A stretch of 64,000 nt of DNA, from assembly GCA_021234155.1 (NCBI GenBank), contig JAJEKV010000056.1:7853435-7917434 (forward strand), written 5' to 3'. The notes under the pieces are model-generated. The model did not search any database. It saw nothing but the letters and a program-made list of their open reading frames with translations, and was not told where the DNA came from. Made by a program: the position numbers and the translations under genes. Source of the stretch: Isoetes taiwanensis (Eukaryota > Streptophyta > Lycopodiopsida > Isoetales > Isoetaceae). Position 1 is the first letter of the stretch. Every line of letters begins with the position of its first letter. Positions 1 to 10,150 of the stretch are shown piece by piece.

Positions 1-1
1 A

Positions 2-1364
2 GAAGATGGTAGTAAACATGTAACTACATTCTCCATTGACATATGTCACTATACAAGGGATGATATTAAATTTGGTCTAAATCATGTTCACCTTGAGGAA
101 CCTAATGTGGGACTTGTCATTATTGAAATAACTAAAGCATGGGAACATACTATGCAACGACTAGAAAACATATATGGGGTGTTTCATACCTCGAGGAAGG
201 AACGGAAAAATATTTATTAGACAAAAAATCAAACAATTGGTGCAAGATGCAAAATGTGACAAAAGAAAGAGGATTAGAATCCCAAAAAAGACCTATACTT
301 TGGAATGCTATGAGGAGAAAAAATGGCTACAACAACATTTGTATATTTCTGGAGCAGATAGAATACTCCTGTCTTTATCTGCAAGAATTATATAAGAAAA
401 TTGGCATTGAAAAGAGTACAAAGCCCAGATTTTGCAATATGTCATCATGAGGACAATTACCCTAGCTCACCATTGGCAACCAAATTTTCATGCATGTATT
501 ATGGCAACATATAAGGTGCATAAAAAGAAATTCAGGTGGTTAACCAATGCATCCTCTTGTATCTTTATAAATATGGCCAACTGTATTACCTCGATTATAC
601 AAGTATTGATTCCGGTCTTCAAAGAGATGTGCTAGTCATTAGATTAAAAGATTAAAAGATTTATGGGAGTTAGTACTAGATCATTTTGGTGGATTGATTC
701 TACTATAGATCTAGTAATCAATCTACCTCAAACAATTAGATATACATGGGTCGCAGATATAGCAAGATGCTACGAGTCTATACCATTATTTGAAAAAGAG
801 GGGATTACTACCATTTGTGAAACGCTCTTTCAAAAAGCATTCCATATGAGATATCCACAAAAGTTATGTGTCCAGTATGTGGCATCACAATATAAATGCT
901 CATGGAGGAGGAATATTCCAGACTCAGAATTTTTCTTTGAGATCACCATTGGGGAACTAATGGCCATGAATAACTTTTTGCTTACTAATTGCTGTGTACA
1001 ACTGGGAGACAGAGTATGGAAGCAAATTAGAGGAATCCCTATGGGTTTTTCTCGCTCCCCATTATGGTGCAACTTGTACCTTTTGTATTATGAGTACAAC
1101 TTTATAAAGAGATTAGCAAAGCTAGGGAAGACGAATCTTTTAGCCTTATTTGAAGGAACTTTTAGATATATGGATGACTTGGGGGCAATAAATAATCCAA
1201 TTATGGACTTATTTATTGATCCGTCGCAACCAAGACATGCGGAAAATCCATATTGGGTCTACCCATTAGAGTTCCTGGAAATTAAGAAGGATGACACAGA
1301 CCAAATGTACTTGCAATATGATCCTGCACTTCCCAGATGCAATTTCCTAAATCTGCATATCTAA
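2..1364 (+). pseudogene. Decayed reverse transcriptase (plant RT family, possibly Penelope-like), 5'-truncated by window
   Basis: A retroelement polymerase lying across several frames. The longest open stretch starts at 663 (233 codons). It shows RT motif A (VADIARCYESIP, Asp at about residue 32), motif B as GIPMGFSRSPLWCN (residues 124-137) and motif C as RYMDDLG (YMDD at 1167-1178), followed by a YPLEFLEIKKDD segment. The same frame continues upstream through 432-635, with YKVHKKKFRW as the N-terminal fingers motif. Two in-frame stops lie between 633 and 663. Further upstream, frames 2 and 3 carry more of the protein (for example ALKRVQSPDFAICHHED around 395-445), so frameshifts exist near 200 and 430. 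Reading seems to continue weakly past the stop at 1362 (VVNLAEGSYV). From memory, the GDRVW...GIPMGFS.SPLWCNLYLL arrangement belongs to an RT family in non-flowering plants. Assignment to Penelope-like elements is inference; no endonuclease domain is visible. Confidence 0.8.
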
Positions 1365-1396
1365 GTCGTTAACCTAGCTGAGGGTTCGTATGTGCA

Positions 1397-1511
1397 GCAA
1401 AACATGTGTTATGTAGCACTCATATTAATGTATCCTCACTCTTAAGTATGGAAGGATTGTAGCAATGAAACATGTGTTATATAGCACCCATATCTATGTG
1501 TCCTCACTCTA
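1397..1511. repeat. Two-copy tandem duplication, ~64-bp unit
   Basis: The phrase AAACATGTGTTATRTAGCAC followed by CATAT...TGTATCCTCACTCT or its close variant appears twice, starting at about 1402 and 1469. It lies just downstream of the RT pseudogene and shows no coding signal. Confidence 0.6.
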
Positions 1512-1736
1512 ATTGGTCCACCGATAAGGCATACGAGATGGAAGCAACAATTCAGAATTTTGTGTTGGGAGGCAATGAAGAAGGTGCGCTTGTCATAATT
1601 GCTTAGTGCGAGTGCAAATGGGCAGATGAAGAAAGAGCTATAGGCATGATAGATAGAGAAAACAATTAGTGGCAAAATTCATCTGCAATATCATAGAGAA
1701 AAAGAATGGGATCACCAGGTCTATAACTCATTATTC

Positions 1737-1976
1737 AAGCTTTATTATTCTCCCCGCCGCCAGAAGATCACTAAAGCTTATCGTTGCTCATCTCTAGCTG
1801 ATGATAAAAAGGAGATAATTGGCAAACGTATCTATGGTGTTCTTCTTATGCATAGACGGGTGTTAGTGCCTAGTTGGGTCAGCCTATCCACTTCATGTCT
1901 GTGCATTGTGTATTGCGCCTTTGTTCTTGTCAATAAAAAGAGTCTCACGTCCTTTAAAAAAAAAAAAGCTTTATTA
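1737..1976 (+). mobile_element. 5'-truncated LINE 3' end with 11-bp target-site duplication
   Basis: A 218-bp insert (1748-1965) ends in a poly(A) run at 1956-1967 and is flanked by an exact 11-bp duplication, AAGCTTTATTA, at 1737-1747 and 1966-1976. Near its start it encodes ITKAYRCSSLADDKKEI, which resembles IAKAYHCSSFALAKRQLI at the C-terminus of the neighbouring LINE (2450-2530). Both are therefore 3' ends of related LINEs. AATAAA occurs just before the tail. The target duplication plus poly(A) is the signature of target-primed reverse transcription. The insert lies inside another LINE-like sequence, so it is the younger of the two. Confidence 0.8.
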
Positions 1977-2689
1977 ATCTCTTGCTGCAGACATAATAAA
2001 ATGTCAACACAAGTTTCCCTTCCATGATCACCTTTCAAGCTCTCACCTCCTAGTTGGAGACGTATGTGGACTAGGGCTTGGGATAAACTACTCCATCCTA
2101 AGGTGGCAGATTTGGTGGCAGATTCTTCACAGATGCGTTCGGGTGAATGTGCTTGTCCACAAATTTGATCCTAGAGTGTCAGCACTCTGCACACTGTGCA
2201 AGCAAAGGGATGAGACCATTGAGCATTGTTTCTTTTTTATGTGATCATCTCCAGCCTGTTTGGTCTTGGCTGCTCTCTCTTTTTCATGTGACACAAGTCA
2301 GCAAGTGCTTCTGGCTATTTATCTGGATACTTGGAATAAGGTGCGGGGTCAAGCATTTCATTTGGCGTCAGGATGGTTGCCGTGTTCTATCTGGAAGCGC
2401 AGAAGATTGTGTATCTTTCAGGGTTTGGATATTCCCCCTGCAGTAATCCTCCAGGATGCACAAGCTAGAATCGCTAAGGCCTACCATTGTTCTTCGTTTG
2501 CTCTTGCCAAGCGACAATTGATATTTGAGTCCTATTTGAGTGTGTTGTCTTATGCATAGGCTAGTGGTTCTATTCAGTGGATCATGATTATCCTCTGAAA
2601 TTTTATTCCCGCCTCTGCATTTGTATCTGGCTTTTGACTTGGTGTTTCAATAATGTTTGTCGTTTAAAAAAAAAAAAAAAAAAAAAAAA
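1977..2689 (+). mobile_element. LINE 3' end: zinc-binding C-terminus of ORF2, 3' UTR and poly(A)
   Basis: Reading from about 2055 gives RRMWTRAWDKLLHPKVADL, then VLVHKFDPRVSALCTLCKQ with DETIEHCFF, the CCHC-like zf-RVT module at the C-terminus of plant LINE ORF2. One-base frame changes occur near 2120 and at the T-run near 2235. The next frame then continues as LLAIYLDTWNKVRGQAFHLASGW and ends at the stop at 2557-2559. A ~100-bp 3' UTR leads to 24 A's (2666-2689). The 5' end is interrupted by the nested insert at 1748-1965, and no LINE ORF can be followed further upstream with confidence. The family is clear; the clade is not. Confidence 0.75.
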
Positions 2690-3720
2690 CAACTTTCAAT
2701 AGTTTAATACCATGTTTTGATGCTTCCCCTTTCTTAAGGAATTAATCGATACATGGAATACAGTGAAACGATTATTTGCATTAAACATCAATGATTTGAA
2801 TGCCATTACCACTCCACCATGGTGGATTTCAATTAATTTCCATAGCAAGAATGGATTCCTTACTTTAACATCAGATGCTTGAGTAGTACGAAGGAAGATC
2901 AACGGTGGCATACATTTAGTGCATCATCGTATAACAAGATGGACAGAATTTAAAATAAATTTGAGCTACAATGTTATGATAGATAGATGTGGAAATACAT
3001 ACCAATAATTTTGCCAAATCAAATGCACAATATAGGGAATAAGTTTTGGGTTCCTCATCCTTCCCTTCAGGCTAGGCCTTTTGTAAAGCCAACTTACAAA
3101 TGTTGAAAGATACTGGAGTCATTCGTTTGAACTCCAAATGGAACATGCAAGTGACAGAAACAAAACTTAAGAATGAGTGGAAGGGAGGTTGGCCAAATCC
3201 ATCCCTCCAAGAGCATGCTCGCTTCTCAGATGAATACAAACATTACAAGGGACAAACATGATATGAGTCCATTATGCCTAGTGTGCAAAGCCGATGAAAC
3301 ATTGGAACATTGTTTGGTAGAGTGTGTCAATTTGCAACTATTATGTAAGCGATATAAGGAGATTTGGCAATACATCTCAAATCGGTTCCTCCTAGACATC
3401 TATTAAGTGGAGTGGGTATAGCCTAGATGCATCGCTTTTCAAATAGTGAGAGCATTGGATGATTTCAAAACAAGGAGAGCAATTGTCTAATTATATGGAG
3501 AATACACTTCAAGCACCCAATTGGTGAATGCTCTTGTCAAGTGTTAAGAATGACAATGAGAATGATTTTTTTTTAAGGAAATACAGATGTATACATGAGT
3601 ATGAGGCTACCTACCTTGAAAGAGGTGGTCTGGGAATTTTAAGCAAACATTAGTGGTTGGAGGTCAGACATGTAACTGTTGCCCAATATAAATAGAATTC
3701 TTTATCTATCAAAAAAATAA
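2690..3720 (+). mobile_element. Second LINE fragment with zf-RVT-like C-terminus
   Basis: Conceptual translation gives NTVKRLFALNINDLNAITTP with WWISINFHSKNGFLTLTSDA (about 2754-2880), then after frame changes a 77-codon open stretch (3173-3406) containing HDMSPLCLVCKADETLEHC, a CX2C...HC zinc-binding motif typical of LINE ORF2 C-termini. The 3' part is non-coding and ends in TTTATCTATC followed by an A-rich tail near 3707-3730, a common plant LINE terminus. Several stops and frameshifts make it inactive. The RT core is not visible, so the LINE assignment rests on the zinc motif, tail and context. Confidence 0.55.
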
Positions 3721-4647
3721 ACAAATAAACATATTGCGCAATAACCTCTAACAACTAGCACCCATAAATTCTTGCATTGATTAGAAACTTTAAGATGGTA
3801 ACTCTGAATTTTCTTGCCATAGAAGAAAGCCAATGGTTGGATGTACAACTTAAGCACCTGCTCAGATTTGAATGCTTTGGTGACCATGAAGAGAGAAGCA
3901 ATATGTGATTCATTGAATCTATACATATAAATTCAATGTCCAAGTTCAATGAACTAAATCAATCTTTTTATAAAGCAGATTGCAATTGCCAATGCAAATT
4001 TCTTCTTTAGATTATCAATTTTATTATATAATAAAAACATAAAGCAAAAAGTATGTAAAAATAGTAACTTCTTGTTCTATGAGCATACGATAAGGACCAC
4101 ATGTATTTGGGCCCATTCCCTAAAAGCATGAGAGACAAGGATGAGTCGTCCCACGCCTATGGCCCATTGCAATGATACATCCCCAATCTTGCAAGGTATC
4201 TTGCAAGGTATCTTAGACAGCATATTAGGAGCACATACTGACAAGCTTTTTGCAAATACCAACAATAGCAACAAGAACATGAGTGATCACATAATTCATA
4301 TTCGGCATGCGCTTCAATGACATCGCGCGCTCAACACTCCCTGGCTTTTGAAGATTCTTGGTCAAAAAATGTCCAAATAGTGACAATAAAGTGAGTTGAT
4401 AGCACAACTGGACGCGATTTAAGGTTAACTGATGACAACGACAAGATATGAGGGGGCAAGTTGGGTGCTGAACATGAGGCTGGTGTGAGAAACCATGATA
4501 ACTATGGTTAGGAGGCGTGAACACACGTGAAACATGACGTATTAGTATCGACCAAAGTTGGATTAGGGTGGAGACATGTTACTTGATCGACCACCGAGAC
4601 AGGAGACATGCGACTCGACTCGCCACCGAAACCGACCACATGCGCCT
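3721..4647. other. Intergenic spacer before the USP gene
   Basis: No open reading frame here resembles a known protein. A short direct repeat, ATCTTGCAAGGT followed by ATCTTGCAAGGT, occurs at 4190-4213. An ACCGAC core, the plant DRE/CRT stress-response site, sits at 4631-4636, about 230 bp upstream of the USP start codon; a single match of this length can be chance. Confidence 0.4.
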
Positions 4648-4784
4648 CAAGGTGGGAAGAATACGTAAGATGATGAGATAGAATAAAATAGAATAGAATA
4701 GAATAGAATAGAATAGAGATGAGCAGCGAGACCGCCCCAGAGGCAAGGTGGAAAAAATACGTAAGAAGATGAGATAGACATGAG
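4648..4784. repeat. Direct repeats flanking a (GAATA)n pentanucleotide microsatellite
   Basis: CAAGGTGG with AATACGTAAGA and GATGAGATAGA occurs at 4648-4682 and again at 4744-4778, 96 bp apart. Between them lies an array of about seven GAATA units (4678-4717). It ends about 80 bp upstream of the USP start codon and so falls in the likely promoter or 5' UTR. Confidence 0.75.
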
Positions 4785-4862
4785 CAAGGTGGCATCCAAG
4801 TCATGAAGAAAATGTGGTCAAACTAAAATGCTTTAACCAGTAGGCTAATCATTTAAGAACAA

Positions 4863-5739
4863 ATGACTCGTCGTTTAGACAGAGTACTTAGTAAGGTGAG
4901 AAGCGGCGAGCCGATAGTGCGAGAAGAGAGCCTTTATAAGAAGCAGATTGCCGCTGTAACAAAAGCATTCAAGAAGACGAATTTCGGAGCTCTAGATATG
5001 GCTGCCAGATCTAGAATTGTTGTTGTAGCTATGGATCATAGAGTAGAAAGCGCAAATGCCCTAACTTGGGCCCTAGATCATGAAATCCGGCGGAATGATA
5101 AGCTTGTTGTCGTGCATTGTCAGCCCGTCGTTCCTTCTTATGGCGGCACTACGTCCTTCGGTCTGTTCCTCTTTCCGCTTAATGTTTTCCTTTCTCAATG
5201 CAGATTATTCCCGATTTACGATTTTCTTTGTTCTTTTTCCAATCTTGATTTAGGTTTTGTCTGGATTTTGCAGGGTATGTCAATCCTGAAATTGCAAGTG
5301 ATATTAAGACTGTTAATGCTTATAACACGAATAAAATTATAGAAACAGCTCTAGAAATATGCAAGGAAAGAAGTGTAAGTTGTTTCTTTACTCTGTTTTG
5401 ATTATACAGTATGTTTGCTTACAAATTTTTTTTGAAACATTTCAGCTGCTTAGGCCTCAGTTTGAGATTGGAAAAGGGGACTCTAGAAAGGTGATCTGTG
5501 AGGCTGTAAAGAAGTATCAGGCAGATGTTCTTGTGATTGGAAAAGGCAGTCATGGAGATTCTAAGTAAGTGTTAGTTGCTTAAATGTTGGCTTGCTGCAT
5601 AAAATATTGATTGTTTAATCGTTCGCTTACTGCACAAAAATTCTAACACTGCTCTGATGACAACGGATTTAGGATATTTTCGAGCAATGTTACGGACCAT
5701 TGCACCAGGAATGCAGGATGCACTGTTAGGATTGTATAA
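4863..5739 (+). CDS. Universal stress protein (USP) domain protein, four exons, 194 aa
   Basis: The spliced CDS is join(4863..5160,5274..5374,5446..5564,5673..5739). Every intron is GT-AG and the frame is kept throughout. ATG at 4863 is chosen because an in-frame TAA lies three codons upstream. A ~50-residue N-terminal lead is followed by the USP fold: first strand IVVVAMDHRVESANALTWAL, then KLVVVHCQP, a helix with KIIETALEICKERS, then KVICEAVKKYQADVLVIGKG and SHG, and the last exon with SNVTDHCTRNAGCTVRIV before TAA. USP-domain proteins are small alpha/beta proteins that often bind ATP and act in plant stress responses. The family motif G-2x-G-9x-G(S/T) is incomplete: GSHG is present, but the loop is about three residues short and the final GS is replaced by SN. 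ATP binding is therefore doubtful. Product length is normal for the family. Confidence 0.85.
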
Positions 5740-6622
5740 ACCAAGAAGAGTTCTTATTCCAAGAAGAATGGAGAAATTATAGAATGCCTCCAAAAGAAAG
5801 TACCATATAAAAGAAAGAATAAAATAAGGTCCAACAGGACATGCATATCCATATATCCATTTTGGGATTTGCTTTGCTTCGCTCATATTGCAATATGAAG
5901 CATCAATCCTTAATAAAAAATTTTTTTATGCCATATGCTTTGAGGATCCTATGATTATATTCTTGATAGACAAGTTACATTTGAGGATCCTTGATTATAT
6001 GCTCAAGTTACACTTGATGATTATATGATTATATCTTAGTAGTAATGGTTGTATTAGCCCATGTATGGGTCTCATGCACTATTGATCTTCATGGATGTTA
6101 AAAAATCTATTCTATTCTTTCATAACAATTAAACTGAGTAATCCATCTTGCTAATCTAGAACACTTGCATCTGCCCTTCAATTATGGCAAGTAACTCCCA
6201 TTTTATGATTGTAAATATTCATGTACTAAGATATGCAAATGAAGGAAGTCAGCTATGCAATTTTGTTAATGTCTCTCCATTTGTGCTATGTAAGGCAAGC
6301 ATGGACAAGACCTGTAGAGCAACAATAGTGTCGTGTGCCTCACATATTGTATCTAATGATGTGTGCCTCTCGTAAACCAATTTGGCTTCAATGAATGTTT
6401 GGAATGATCATCTTCAACTATGCAAAGAACCATCATTGCCAATAATGGTTTTTTATTATTGATGTTCTATCTTCAGGCGATGATAAGGTATATATTTATA
6501 GCCCTTTAGACTTTCATAAAGGGGAATTGTACAACATAGTTGTTTATAGGTTTTACCAAAACAATAATGCAACAAATACACAACACAAAGAACCATTACA
6601 AAACCACTATGATACTTGATTT
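5740..6622. other. 3' flank of USP gene and spacer
   Basis: Possible polyadenylation signals occur at about 5818 (GAATAAAATA) and 5910 (TTAATAAAAAA). The sequence is AT-rich, with repeats of GATTATAT near 5990-6040 and a short TCTATTCTATTC run near 6107. No protein is recognisable; the open frames here are short and unremarkable. Confidence 0.4.
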
Positions 6623-6700
6623 TTATGGAAAACTTTTTTTTTTCAATAAAAGCCACCAATTACTTATGGAAAACTTTTTTTTTTTAATAAAAGCCACCCA
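6623..6700. repeat. Two-copy tandem repeat, 41-bp unit
   Basis: TTATGGAAAAC, a T-run and AATAAAAGCCACC occur at 6623-6663 and again from 6664. The copies differ by only a few bases. Non-coding. Confidence 0.75.
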
Positions 6701-7801
6701 ACTACAACAATAATATATGATTTTGCATACTAGTTTCATACTCTAATAAGGTTTACTAAAAGTGATGAAGGTTTGTATCATCAAGGTTATTAATACCAAT
6801 TTGACATGTCATGGTGGCTAGTTATGCAATTTGCAACATTGAGAATAAAGTAGAATAGAATAGATTTTTTGAGAGTGCATGTTTAATTTGGTTTTATTCA
6901 AACTTAACAAGTAACGAAATTTACCGCGGCGATCTTGGCCGCCGCGAACATATCTCTTATCGACTCACTTATAGTTTGGAAATTTTTCTGAAGTTGGAAT
7001 TTTGTCTGAAGTTGGAACAGTGTGTACCCCTCTCCTGGATGCTATTCATGCGAGTTTAGAATGGTGTGAATATTTAATATGTGTGAGGTGATTTGCAAGT
7101 CAAAGTTTATATAAAGTTTTCAGGTCTACAATTGAGGTAGCAAACCTTGACCATGGCATGAACATTTCTTTAAAGCCGCACTTGTGGGATTCGACCCACG
7201 CTTAAAGGTTTTTGTTTCTATATTGAACAAAGGGAGCACCTTACGGTGTGGCACACCCCTCACGATGAGACGTTCAAAGTTTAGTGGTGCAATGCTTGCT
7301 TAGTAATGAATTTACCTCATCTCAAAACAATTTGCTTGCAATGTTTATGTTGTTTCTTTAGGCTTCATGATGTAAGTGATGGTATGCAATGCTGTCAAGG
7401 ATTAAGTCACCAACACGTGCAATAATGCTAAAATATTTAACGCCGGGATTAGAAAACCTCATGCTTTCAAGTTTTCAAGGAAAAACCCTAGCGATAAGCT
7501 CTCGACAAGGGGCTTGGACAAGCAAGACTGCTAAATATTCCCAAAAAAATCAATGCTCCACAGAGAATACCAAAGTCGCGCATCACACCTGCACCTGCAT
7601 ATCACCAACACAAAAAAAAAAAACACAATAGAAAAAAATAAAAAGCTCAAAAAAAGCAAGGGGTTGTTCAGGCGAGCCACGCCACAAAACCTCGAAAATG
7701 CGAGGGGCTGATCACGCATGCCATGCGACAATATTTAACAAATAACATTATATAAATAACAAAATTAAGGGAGAGAGGGAGGGAGCGAGGGAAAGAAACA
7801 A
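6701..7801. other. Intergenic spacer with a T-arm-like element
   Basis: No gene is recognised. A short GAATA run occurs near 6851. TTTACCGCGGCGATC with GGCCGCCGCG near 6920-6947 is a small GC-rich island. At 7185-7202, GTGGGATTCGACCCAC can fold like a tRNA T-arm; its reverse complement GGGTCGAATCCC is one base from the pol III B-box consensus. This may be the remnant of a tRNA-derived SINE, but no A box was found with confidence. Confidence 0.3.
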
Positions 7802-8300
7802 GGGACAATGATGAGAGATGAGAAAGGGCTGACGAGAAGCTGATGAAGGACCCTGGAAGAAATAGCGATCTCCAAATCGAATGAGCGGCTCAAAAATACA
7901 TGCGACGCATACAATGCATGCATGCTCGTCTTGCACGAGAAGCGTGAGCTTAATCGAGTGAATTTCGCGGACGCGACTCACATGAAACAACAATATCTCG
8001 AAACTAGAGAACTTTCATTTAGATCCGAGATGAAGGCCGAAGGATTGTTCTACGCCGGACAAAAGGTTAAGACAGGAGAGAAACGAAAAGGATAAAATCC
8101 GCCAAGAAACGTCAATCCATGCACGAAGCAGCCTCTCCTCTGCGTGAGATCATAGAACAAAATAAGGGACACTACTGAGAGATGAGAAAGCGCCAATGAG
8201 AAGCTGATGAAGAACTATGGAAGAAATAGCGATCTCTCAACTGAATGAGCAGCCGAAAAATGCATGCGATGCATGCATGCATGCTCGTCTTGCAGGAGAA
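7802..8300. repeat. Dispersed direct repeat, two ~140-bp copies
   Basis: The copies span 7802-7941 and 8166-8300. Shared blocks include GAGAGATGAGAAAG, GAGAAGCTGATGAAG, GGAAGAAATAGCGATCTC and ATGCATGCTCGTCTTGCA. The second copy contains a run of ATGC units (8263-8284). Between the copies is about 220 bp of unrecognised sequence. Divergence is about 15-20 percent by eye. Confidence 0.7.
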
Positions 8301-8703
8301 TCTCGATCCGCTACGTGCATCAATTAAAATCTTCAAACTGGATGGCCATAAGTGGATTGGAAGATTTACTTTCATAGTTGGAATTCAGATTTTCTTTTTT
8401 TTAATTGAAGGCTTAAGGAATTCAGATTTTCACAATTAGAATTCATAGGTTATATGTCTTTAGAGATCGTGCATGTGCAAGTGTAATTGACCCCGACAAA
8501 AAGGGTTTTATGGGGGGGGAGGGGGAGGAAAAGAAGAGAACCTATGCATAGAGGTGTTGATGGATCTTATGCACAGGGGAAAGGCTTTGAATCATTCCAG
8601 TTCCTATTTCAAGCAGCATTATGGATGTTTCTGGATCTTTTTCAGGAACAACGTCCGAATTCATGCTCAAGTTTAGGGCTCTAAGCTTAATTGGTAATAG
8701 ATC
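8301..8703. other. Spacer with a G-run
   Basis: GGAATTCAGATTTTC occurs twice, 40 bp apart (about 8380 and 8417). A G-rich run of about 20 bases with a single A interruption at about 8511-8528 could form a quadruplex. No coding signal is seen. Confidence 0.35.
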
Positions 8704-8708
8704 CAATG

Positions 8709-8970
8709 TGTTAAGATAATAGAAACACAACAACAGGGTTCCCAAATGAAGTTTAGATCAAACACAAATAAACAGTGATAATGATCACAAACAATAAGAA
8801 GCACGAAAATGATACTGCAAGTGATAATCTTTATTCATGAACTTCAACTTGAATACATAACATATGCAGCATTCTTGCCTGGATTTAAGGCATAACCTTC
8901 TCAATTCCTAACTACAAGGTAGTTCCATAATTTAAGCAATTAACTAGGGTTTGATTTAGAATTCCCAACA
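8709..8970 (-). repeat. 3' LTR of Copia-1
   Basis: A 262-bp repeat matching 12634-12888. Shared blocks include CTTGAATACATAACATATGC-like, CATAATTTAAGCA and AACTAGGG.TTGATTTAGAATT. Divergence between the two LTRs includes many small indels, suggesting an old insertion or base-level sequence error. Confidence 0.9.
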
Positions 8971-8989
8971 CTTCTCCTTAAATAAAGTC

Positions 8990-9308
8990 CTTTTAAAGCA
9001 ACAACAAAAGCCTTAAAATAAAGTTCCAAAAAGGAACTTCCGTCATGTTTAGGCTCATCCTTCAAAATTGCCTCAAACTTTGGTTTGCCCAAATCCTTAG
9101 TCATCATATCTGTTGCCATCTCCAGAGTTGAGAAATATTTAAGGGTGAGTAATTCTTGTGTGGTAATATCTCGGATAATATGATATTTCATGTCCACATG
9201 CTTCATCCTCTTATGATCACATGGATCATTTGCTATTTGACTTGCTCCCTGATTGTCCACTTTGATTTTCATAACATTTGCCTGATGAATCCCAAACTCT
9301 ATTGCCAA
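8990..9308 (-). pseudogene. Copia-1 RNase H domain
   Basis: An open stretch read from 9308 downward encodes a copia RNase H C-terminal half: KIKVDNQGASQIANDP, HKRMKHVDMKYHIIRD, then TDMMTKDLGKPKFEAI. The family form is DNQ.AI.IA.NP..H.RTKHID..YHFIR...T..L, so the catalytic-region Asp of DNQ and the HID block are kept. The N-terminal half lies beyond a frameshift near 9310-9390. The frame runs on into the LTR, ending at 8940. Confidence 0.85.
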
Positions 9309-9395
9309 TCTGCAGCCTAAATTCTAGATTGAAATACCGGCAATAGCATAGTATTCGCACCGGTTGAAAACTATGCAACACACCTTTATTTTACA

Positions 9396-10150
9396 CTATT
9401 GCAACTTATAGCTCCTCCTGCTAGTGTGAAGGCACAACCTAATATTGATTTTCGACCTCATCTCCTCCCCAATCTGAATCTGTAAACCAATGATGTTTGT
9501 ACTTCCACCAACATTATAATAGATGCCAAGCCTGAAACTCCCACTGTTATGGAAGAGATAACTGGATGAGTAGAAACCGCTACAAAATTTAATGTTCCAA
9601 GAAATACCTATAGTGATCTCGAAAAAAATAGCATATTGTGCGGAAAGCAAGGAGGATCGATTGACATGAAGATTTACTCCAAATTCAAGTGGAATGTTGA
9701 CAGGATTGTAGAAGAGCATGCCTAGTCTACTGATTAAATCATAAAGATACTTTGCTTGGTGCAAATATAGTGATCCCAGATCTTGATGATACTGGATTTG
9801 TATTATTAAGAAATGATGGATTGATTGAAGATCCTTCATATGAAATTGTTGATGAAGTTGCAACTTGAGAGCAATAAGATCAGATTCAGAGGTTGAGGCA
9901 ATAACTAAATCATCAACATAGTATAGAATAAACCAGGGGCTAGAATTTAATGAAAATAAACACTAGGATCTAAAGCACTAGTTTGAAAGTTCAAAGATAA
10001 AAGAGTAGTGTTCAGTTTTTGAAAACCAGGTTCGAGGCTTTACGCATCCTATATAATGCTTTGTGTAGCCTCGTGATACTAAATTGTTTCCTTCAAAGTC
10101 TATAGTCGCCAGATATAGTTCTTCCGCAAATCTCCATGTAAAATGTATTA
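9396..10150 (-). pseudogene. Copia-1 reverse transcriptase
   Basis: A 155-codon open stretch (9863-9396) encodes FHMKDLQSIHHFLIIQIQYH, then LYLHQAKYLYDLISRLGML and NPVNIPLEFGVNLH, a close match to the copia RT/connection region (FHMKDLG.LHYFLGIE). Directly upstream in the same polarity, YVDDLVIASTSESD reads through 9884-9924, so the catalytic YVDD box is intact. Further upstream, DVTNTFYMEI and LHKALYRMRKASN match the copia DVKNAFLHG and LKKALYGLKQA blocks (about 9995-10150). Small indels separate these segments. Confidence 0.85.

Noticed and set aside
4863-5342. 159-codon unspliced version of the USP gene
   Set aside because: It reads into intron 1 after residue 99. The GT at 5161 and AG at 5272-5273 restore the USP frame, so the spliced model is preferred.
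5572-5886. 104-codon minus-strand frame over the USP 3' end
   Set aside because: Shadow of exon 4 and the 3' flank on the opposite strand; no known motif.
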